Of a DNA stretch of 64,000 bases, positions 58,927 to 64,000 are shown piece after piece; within the stretch, counting starts at the first letter, position 1; every line of letters starts with the position of its first letter. Both the position numbers and the translations under genes were made by a program. The notes beneath the pieces are model-generated. The model searched no databases. It was not told where the DNA came from and was given only the letters and a program-made list of their open reading frames with translations. Source of the DNA: Engraulis encrasicolus (lineage: Eukaryota; Chordata; Actinopteri; Clupeiformes; Engraulidae); the NCBI RefSeq assembly GCF_034702125.1, contig NC_085860.1, positions 52,284,393-52,348,392 of the forward strand, given 5' to 3'.

Positions 58927-59564
58927 TTATATAAATGGATAATTCCGCTGAATTGTTGGAACAATGGTAGCATTAAATCATTATTATTTTCACTATTACT
59001 ATTGTCAACATAGGAATTTTTTTTCATTTGCCAAACATATATATTCCATAATGTTTGGCAATGTGTGGGTTCTTTTTTTATTTGTTTGTAGACTCTTACA
59101 ACTTTTTTGTTCTCTTTTATTTTGAAAGCATCTGCACGCTTATGTTACTGCTTCCGGTGATAAGTTCACACAGAAAATGACATCAAGATCTAGACAGGAA
59201 GGCAAAACAGAATAGAATGCAAAGGTCAACTTCTGAATGGACATTTTCAGTAAAAAAGATCTACAGCCTTTTTTAGGCAGCAGGTGCTGGAGCAGCATGT
59301 GGCTTGCCACAGCTACAAATATTGTAGGCCTAACACTTTGTTATGCTCACCCGATTAGCTGCTAATAACGCCGTGTGGACTGACAGACCACATAGCAATC
59401 GGCATGAAGCGACGATCAAAAAGCTGATCGTTAAATATTAAATTCCTCACACAACTTTTTGGATTTACCTTAAAGGTAGACTGTGCGGGAAATGGTAAAA
59501 AAAAGGTACTGCAACTATGCTGCTCATTGAAACTGGGCTGCCTATTTCGAAATTTGATCTTTAT

Positions 59565-60891
59565 TGTAACAGGGTAGACCTGTTTACGGTCAAGGTGAGC
59601 TTTGTCCCTTGCCAGCTCCCGTACTAGTCTGACGTCACAAACTCGGCTAGCTGCTGAGTGGCTCCGCAGTAAGCGGCGGCTAGCCCATTGTTTTATAAAA
59701 AACAGCGGAAAGTGAGCGCTTAGCTGGAGCTCTCCCGGTGTTTGGGATTTTGTGTTGGCGAACGCTGCGCTCTGGCTGAGCTAGCCAGAGAGCCTGGGAT
59801 GGCCAGCCCCAGTTGTGAATCTATGTCTGTCAATGTGGAGGTACGTGTTCGTGTAACCATTTATGATGTGTGTTTGCTGAACCTTCCGAACACTGTATTC
59901 ACTACCGTGTTGATCTCTAGGTGAGCCTGAGATTCCCCCTTGGTGTGCGACCTGTCGATACCAACCTGTAACGCACTCTGTCCTCCTGTGCTAAGGTATG
60001 TGTACCGCTGTGTTATATTAACACTATGTTCTATATATTTAATGATGGACGTTCATTCACTGATGTTTGTTTGCCTCACCCCTCAGAGTGTGCCGTCGAG
60101 GGTCGGCAACATTTGCTTACTGCTGTTTTGTCCCTGCCCAAATAATTAGTTTTGCTTTTCTGTTGTTTGTTTTTGTTTGTTTAATTTCCGCCCGGCCGCC
60201 TTCCCCCCTCTCCTGGTCTGACTAGTATTGCTGCTGTTAACTAGGCCTACCTAGGCAATAGATTTACTCTGTTGAAGTTCTATTCTCTCACCGCTTTCAG
60301 TGCAGGCCCCGTGACTCCTTATGCACTTGTAGCTTTAGGGGTGACGTGCACAGTTTGACGTGTAAAGACTTACTGATTGAATCACTTGCTTGCAGTGGAA
60401 AGACTTGCTGTTTAAATCACTTGCTTGACGTGGGAAGACTTACTGATTGAATCACTTGCTTGCAGTGGGAAGACTTACTGATTGAATCACTTGCTTGCCG
60501 TGGTAGCCTATGCCTATGCGCATATGGTAAATAGGAATACTGTAGACACGGGTTACCTGCACTGAGCGTCTCATTGAGTTCTACCATATAACCTCAGACC
60601 TCCCCCTCTGCACATTCCTGTCCCTTTTTGTTTCCGGCGGTCCCGGAGTTTTAATGTATGTTTATTTTCTTATTTTAAATATGTGTTAATAAAGAAAAGA
60701 CTTTTTATTTTGAAACAAGAAGTACACGTCTCTGTCTACGTCTATCCGAACCTGTTGTGCCTTGGGTTATCATTGTCTTCAATCAATACTCTGGGTGGCG
60801 AAATTCCCCCAGTGGCGTAGTCGTGCAATTACACATAAAAGGGTAATTATTGTTTTAAGGATAATTACCGTAAAAGTTCCACTCTGCTACA
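59565..60891 (+). repeat. 5' LTR
   Basis: TATAAAA at 59694-59700 and AATAAA at 60688-60693 mark likely start and end of the RNA, giving a very long R region. It holds a tandem repeat of about 36 bp in four copies (60361-60503, word GACTTACTGATTGAATCACT). A possible primer site TGGCCTATAGTCGGC follows at 60894, but the tRNA was not identified. Confidence 0.92.
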
Positions 60892-61092
60892 TTTGGCCTA
60901 TAGTCGGCAGAGATAGCGTACAGAGACGTGCTTTTTGTTTGTTAGGTTTTTGTTTTTTAGTTTTTATTTGAGTAAAGGGCAGTGCAGGGGCAAAACAGCA
61001 GTGGGCTCGGCGGGGGACTCGAATCTCCACAACGAACCACCGAGTCTTGGGTTGCCTGAGAGGGGGTAAGGTGGTGTCCGTCCCCGCTCAAG

Positions 61093-61524
61093 ATGGAGGA
61101 AGACTATGAGGGACTGTTGGAGTTGAAGGACATGGCAAGGCAGCAGGGGGAACAGATCCGTCTCCTGTCGCAGTGGGTGGAGCTGCTGCAGCGGCCTCAA
61201 GCAGGGTCGCCTATGAGCCCCAGGGTGTGTTGGCGGTGCCGTCAGCCCGGCCACCTGGCCCGGAACTGTGATGGGCAACGGGTCCCTGCCCCGCCGCAGC
61301 CCTCGCCGGTAGCCCAATCGGGGCGTAATGGGAGGCCCTCCCCTCGTCGGCCAACAGGAGGCCTGCCGTCCCCTGGACTGAGTAGTGGCCATGCCAGCGG
61401 AGCGCTGCCGGGCTCAAGGGACATGTCCATGCCTCTCCAACCTCCGACCTGGGTCCTCTTGCACTGTGTGTGTGTATGCTTGTGTGTGTGTATGATGCTG
61501 TTCAATTCTCTTGGTGCATTGTAG
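61093..61524 (+). CDS. Gag-like zinc-knuckle protein of the LTR element
   Basis: A 143-residue frame begins MEEDYEGLLELKDMARQQGE, a short helical stretch. Residues 47-60 are a retroviral-type CCHC knuckle, CWRCRQPGHLARNC (C-x2-C-x4-H-x4-C). It continues proline-rich and ends in a CVCVC tail read from a GT run, so the true C-terminus may be eroded. It is much shorter than a full Gag: the matrix and capsid parts are missing, leaving only a nucleocapsid-like RNA-binding piece. Confidence 0.8.
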   Translation: MEEDYEGLLELKDMARQQGEQIRLLSQWVELLQRPQAGSPMSPRVCWRCRQPGHLARNCDGQRVPAPPQPSPVAQSGRNGRPSPRRPTGGLPSPGLSSGHASGALPGSRDMSMPLQPPTWVLLHCVCVCLCVCMMLFNSLGAL

Positions 61525-61793
61525 GGTGTGTGTGTGTGTGCGATGGGGTGACTGTGTGCCTGTCTGCCTGTAGGTGCGCGACTGCCCGTGTGCATGATTG
61601 TGGGGGAGCATGCCTGCCTGCCTGCCTGCCTGCTTGCCTGTGAGGGTGCCAGTGTGTGAGTGTGACTGCTTATTGTATGCGCATGCTTGTGTAAGTCTGC
61701 CTGCCTGTGTGCATAGGCCTACTGTGACCTGAATCCTGGTGGTGGAAAGCTAGCCTATCGTCGGGGCGCCGATGAAAAAAAGCTGGGAGAAAA

Positions 61794-63120
61794 TGTAACA
61801 GGGTAGACCTGTTTACGGTCAAGGTGAGCTTTGTCCCTTGCCAGCTCCCGTACTAGTCTGACGTCACAAACTCGGCTAGCTGCTGAGTGGCTCCGCAGTA
61901 AGCGGCGGCTAGCCCATTGTTTTATAAAAAACAGCGGAAAGTGAGCGCTTAGCTGGAGCTCTCCCGGTGTTTGGGATTTTGTGTTGGCGAACGCTGCGCT
62001 CTGGCTGAGCTAGCCAGAGAGCCTGGGATGGCCAGCCCCAGTTGTGAATCTATGTCTGTCAATGTGGAGGTACGTGTTCGTGTAACCATTTATGATGTGT
62101 GTTTGCTGAACCTTCCGAACACTGTATTCACTACCGTGTTGATCTCCAGGTGAGCCTGAGATTCCCCCTTGGTGTGCGACCTGTCGATACCAACCTGTAA
62201 CGCACTCTGTCCTCCTGTGCTAAGGTATGTGTACCGCTGTGTTATATTAACACTATGTTCTATATATTTAATGATGGACGTTCATTCACTGATGTTTGTT
62301 TGCCTCACCCCTCAGAGTGTGCCGTCGAGGGTCGGCAACATTTGCTTACTGCTGTTTTGTCCCTGCCCAAATAATTAGTTTTGCTTTTCTGTTGTTTGTT
62401 TTTGTTTGTTTAATTTCCGCCCGGCCGCCTTCCCCCCTCTCCTGGTCTGACTAGTATTGCTGCTGTTAACTAGGCCTACCTAGGCAATAGATTTACTCTG
62501 TTGAAGTTCTATTCTCTCACCGCTTTCAGTGCAGGCCCCGTGACTCCTTATGCACTTGTAGCTTTAGGGGTGACGTGCACAGTTTGACGTGTAAAGACTT
62601 ACTGATTGAATCACTTGCTTGCAGTGGAAAGACTTGCTGTTTAAATCACTTGCTTGACGTGGGAAGACTTACTGATTGAATCACTTGCTTGCAGTGGGAA
62701 GACTTACTGATTGAATCACTTGCTTGCCGTGGTAGCCTATGCCTATGCGCATATGGTAAATAGGAATACTGTAGACACGGGTTACCTGCACTGAGCGTCT
62801 CATTGAGTTCTACCATATAACCTCAGACCTCCCCCTCTGCACATTCCTGTCCCTTTTTGTTTCCGGCGGTCCCGGAGTTTTAATGTATGTTTATTTTCTT
62901 ATTTTAAATATGTGTTAATAAAGAAAAGACTTTTTATTTTGAAACAAGAAGTACACGTCTCTGTCTACGTCTATCCGAACCTGTTGTGCCTTGGGTTATC
63001 ATTGTCTTCAATCAATACTCTGGGTGGCGAAATTCCCCCAGTGGCGTAGTCGTGCAATTACACATAAAAGGGTAATTATTGTTTTAAGGATAATTACCGT
63101 AAAAAGTCCACTTTGCTACA
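61794..63120 (+). repeat. 3' LTR
   Basis: Same length as the 5' LTR. Differences noticed are at the CTC(T/C)AG site (about 62147) and three bases in the last 20 bp. Confidence 0.93.
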
Positions 63121-63384
63121 TTTACATGGAAGTTTACTAAGTTATAAACTAATATTTTCTAGTATGGCCCAAGTACAGTCATTTTTGCAGCTAAAAAATT
63201 AAAAATGGCGGACCATGTTAGAAGAGCCCCCTTTTCATGCATGAAAAATGCAATTTTCCCAATCTCAGTGAATACTTAGAATTTGATGGTGGTGGTAAGT
63301 ATTCATGAAAAAGTTAAAATTTGTGAATGGGTAGCATGAGTTCTGGAAATAAACCACTAAATATCTTACACAGTGTACCTTTAA

Positions 63385-64000
63385 GTCCTACATGTGGTGC
63401 TGTGTATAGTAGCCAAAGACGCTAGCTCTCAAGGCACAGTTGAAAAATCTGTGACAAGAATGCATCTTTACTTGCTTTTAACTTATGCGCATCTGTGAGG
63501 AGTTGATCTCCCCCCTCCTCACTGCTTCGCTGTGAACTCTTGATAGAGTAGCGTTTGGCGATGTTACACGCAGCAGGTGACTGTTACATTGCGCAAGCAA
63601 AGCGCAACGCGGATTTCGTATTCATATTTACTGACTCGCATACACTCGCACACATACACTCACGAAATGCACCAGGACCCTCAATGGACAATGTAATGCT
63701 TGTGGACAATATTTGTATGCTTGGTGTGAACTGGGGAAACATTCCAGGACTTGGGAAAAGTGTGTGACTTGTGGGGGGAAACGGAAGTGTTTGGAGGCGG
63801 CGCCATTGCGACAGCCTCGCAGTTTGGCGTTTTCACACACACAACCCCGACAGTAAAACTCACTCGCTTATCATTTCTCCCGTCTGCCACAAAGTAACTT
63901 TTACACCATCTTTGACACGTAGTAAGGGCCCTACTACCATGTCTCATTCCACTGTTAATTTCCCCATAGCCTTGAGCACAAACATTACCAAACATACCTG
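63385..64000. other. rnf213 intron, right edge
   Basis: No exon or repeat was recognised. The final bases (complement CAGGTATGTTTGG) look like a splice donor on the minus strand, so an upstream rnf213 exon may begin just outside the window. This is speculative. Confidence 0.35.

Larger units (their letters stand above)
59565..63120 (+). mobile_element. young non-autonomous LTR retrotransposon
   Basis: Two 1327-bp direct LTRs (59565-60891 and 61794-63120) begin TGTAACAGGG and end GCTACA. They line up without any net gap and differ at only about four bases by eye. Flanks are TTTAT and TTTAC, a 5-bp target duplication with one change; copy 1 of the MITE has TTTAC. The 902-bp interior carries one short Gag-like frame and ends in a purine tract (61774-61793, GAAAAAAAGCTGGGAGAAAA). 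There is no protease, reverse transcriptase or integrase, so movement needs a partner element. The 5-bp duplication and TGTAAC start suit a Ty3/Gypsy relative (inference). Confidence 0.93.
59474..63380. mobile_element. TTAA MITE, copy 2, split by an LTR retrotransposon
   Basis: The MITE of 6327-6685 again: left half 59474-59564, right half 63121-63380, TTAA on both flanks (59470-59473 and 63381-63384). The two halves join exactly as in copy 1 once the insertion is taken out. Confidence 0.92.

Overview
The window is nuclear DNA of a ray-finned (teleost) fish. The evidence is one spliced vertebrate gene on the minus strand with GT/AG introns, and a dense load of fish-type repeats: L2 LINE tails with TGTAA ends, tRNA-derived SINEs, TTAA- and TA-flanked MITEs, hAT MITEs, a Tc1/mariner relic, long (CA)n runs and frequent AGGCCTA motifs. 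The species cannot be fixed from the sequence. There is one ambiguous base, at 24798.

Host gene. Fourteen exons of an RNF213-like gene (mysterin; giant AAA+ ATPase and E3 ubiquitin ligase) lie on the minus strand between 57212 and 8053. In transcription order they are 57212-57075, 56782-56618, 27761-26510, 20729-20548, 20409-20271, 20156-16531, 12159-12035, 11933-11838, 11749-11628, 11058-10924, 10742-10678, 10478-10319, 10212-10071 and 8241-8053. All intron phases agree, and about 6.5 kb of coding sequence has no stop, so this part of the gene looks intact. It covers the AAA+ core. The first exons should lie beyond 64000, and the C-terminal E3 module should lie to the left of position 1.

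Introns. The other introns carry ordinary mobile elements: foldback elements ending in GGGT(C/A)ATT at 982-2991, 23086-24793 and 57504-58926; several MITEs; and a very young non-autonomous LTR retrotransposon (59565-63120) that encodes only a Gag-like zinc knuckle and sits inside a MITE.

The main feature is the 28.9-kb intron between 27762 and 56617. All but about 250 bp of it lies between two imperfect inverted repeats (ends near 27952 and 56559), so one 28.6-kb element appears to have entered a small intron. Just inside the left end is a plus-strand SWIM zinc finger + YqaJ exonuclease gene (28803-30346, one nonsense codon). Coming from the right end on the minus strand is a THAP + helix-turn-helix + DDE transposase gene (THAP exon at 53760-53648). 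This convergent pair is the gene content I recall for ISL2EU-type transposons. Between the two genes the element has grown hugely: a ~9-kb minisatellite array (about 35400-44550) has fragments of the nuclease gene built into its units, followed by a tandem run of damaged transposase copies (44533-50730), of which 49207-50313 is the best preserved.
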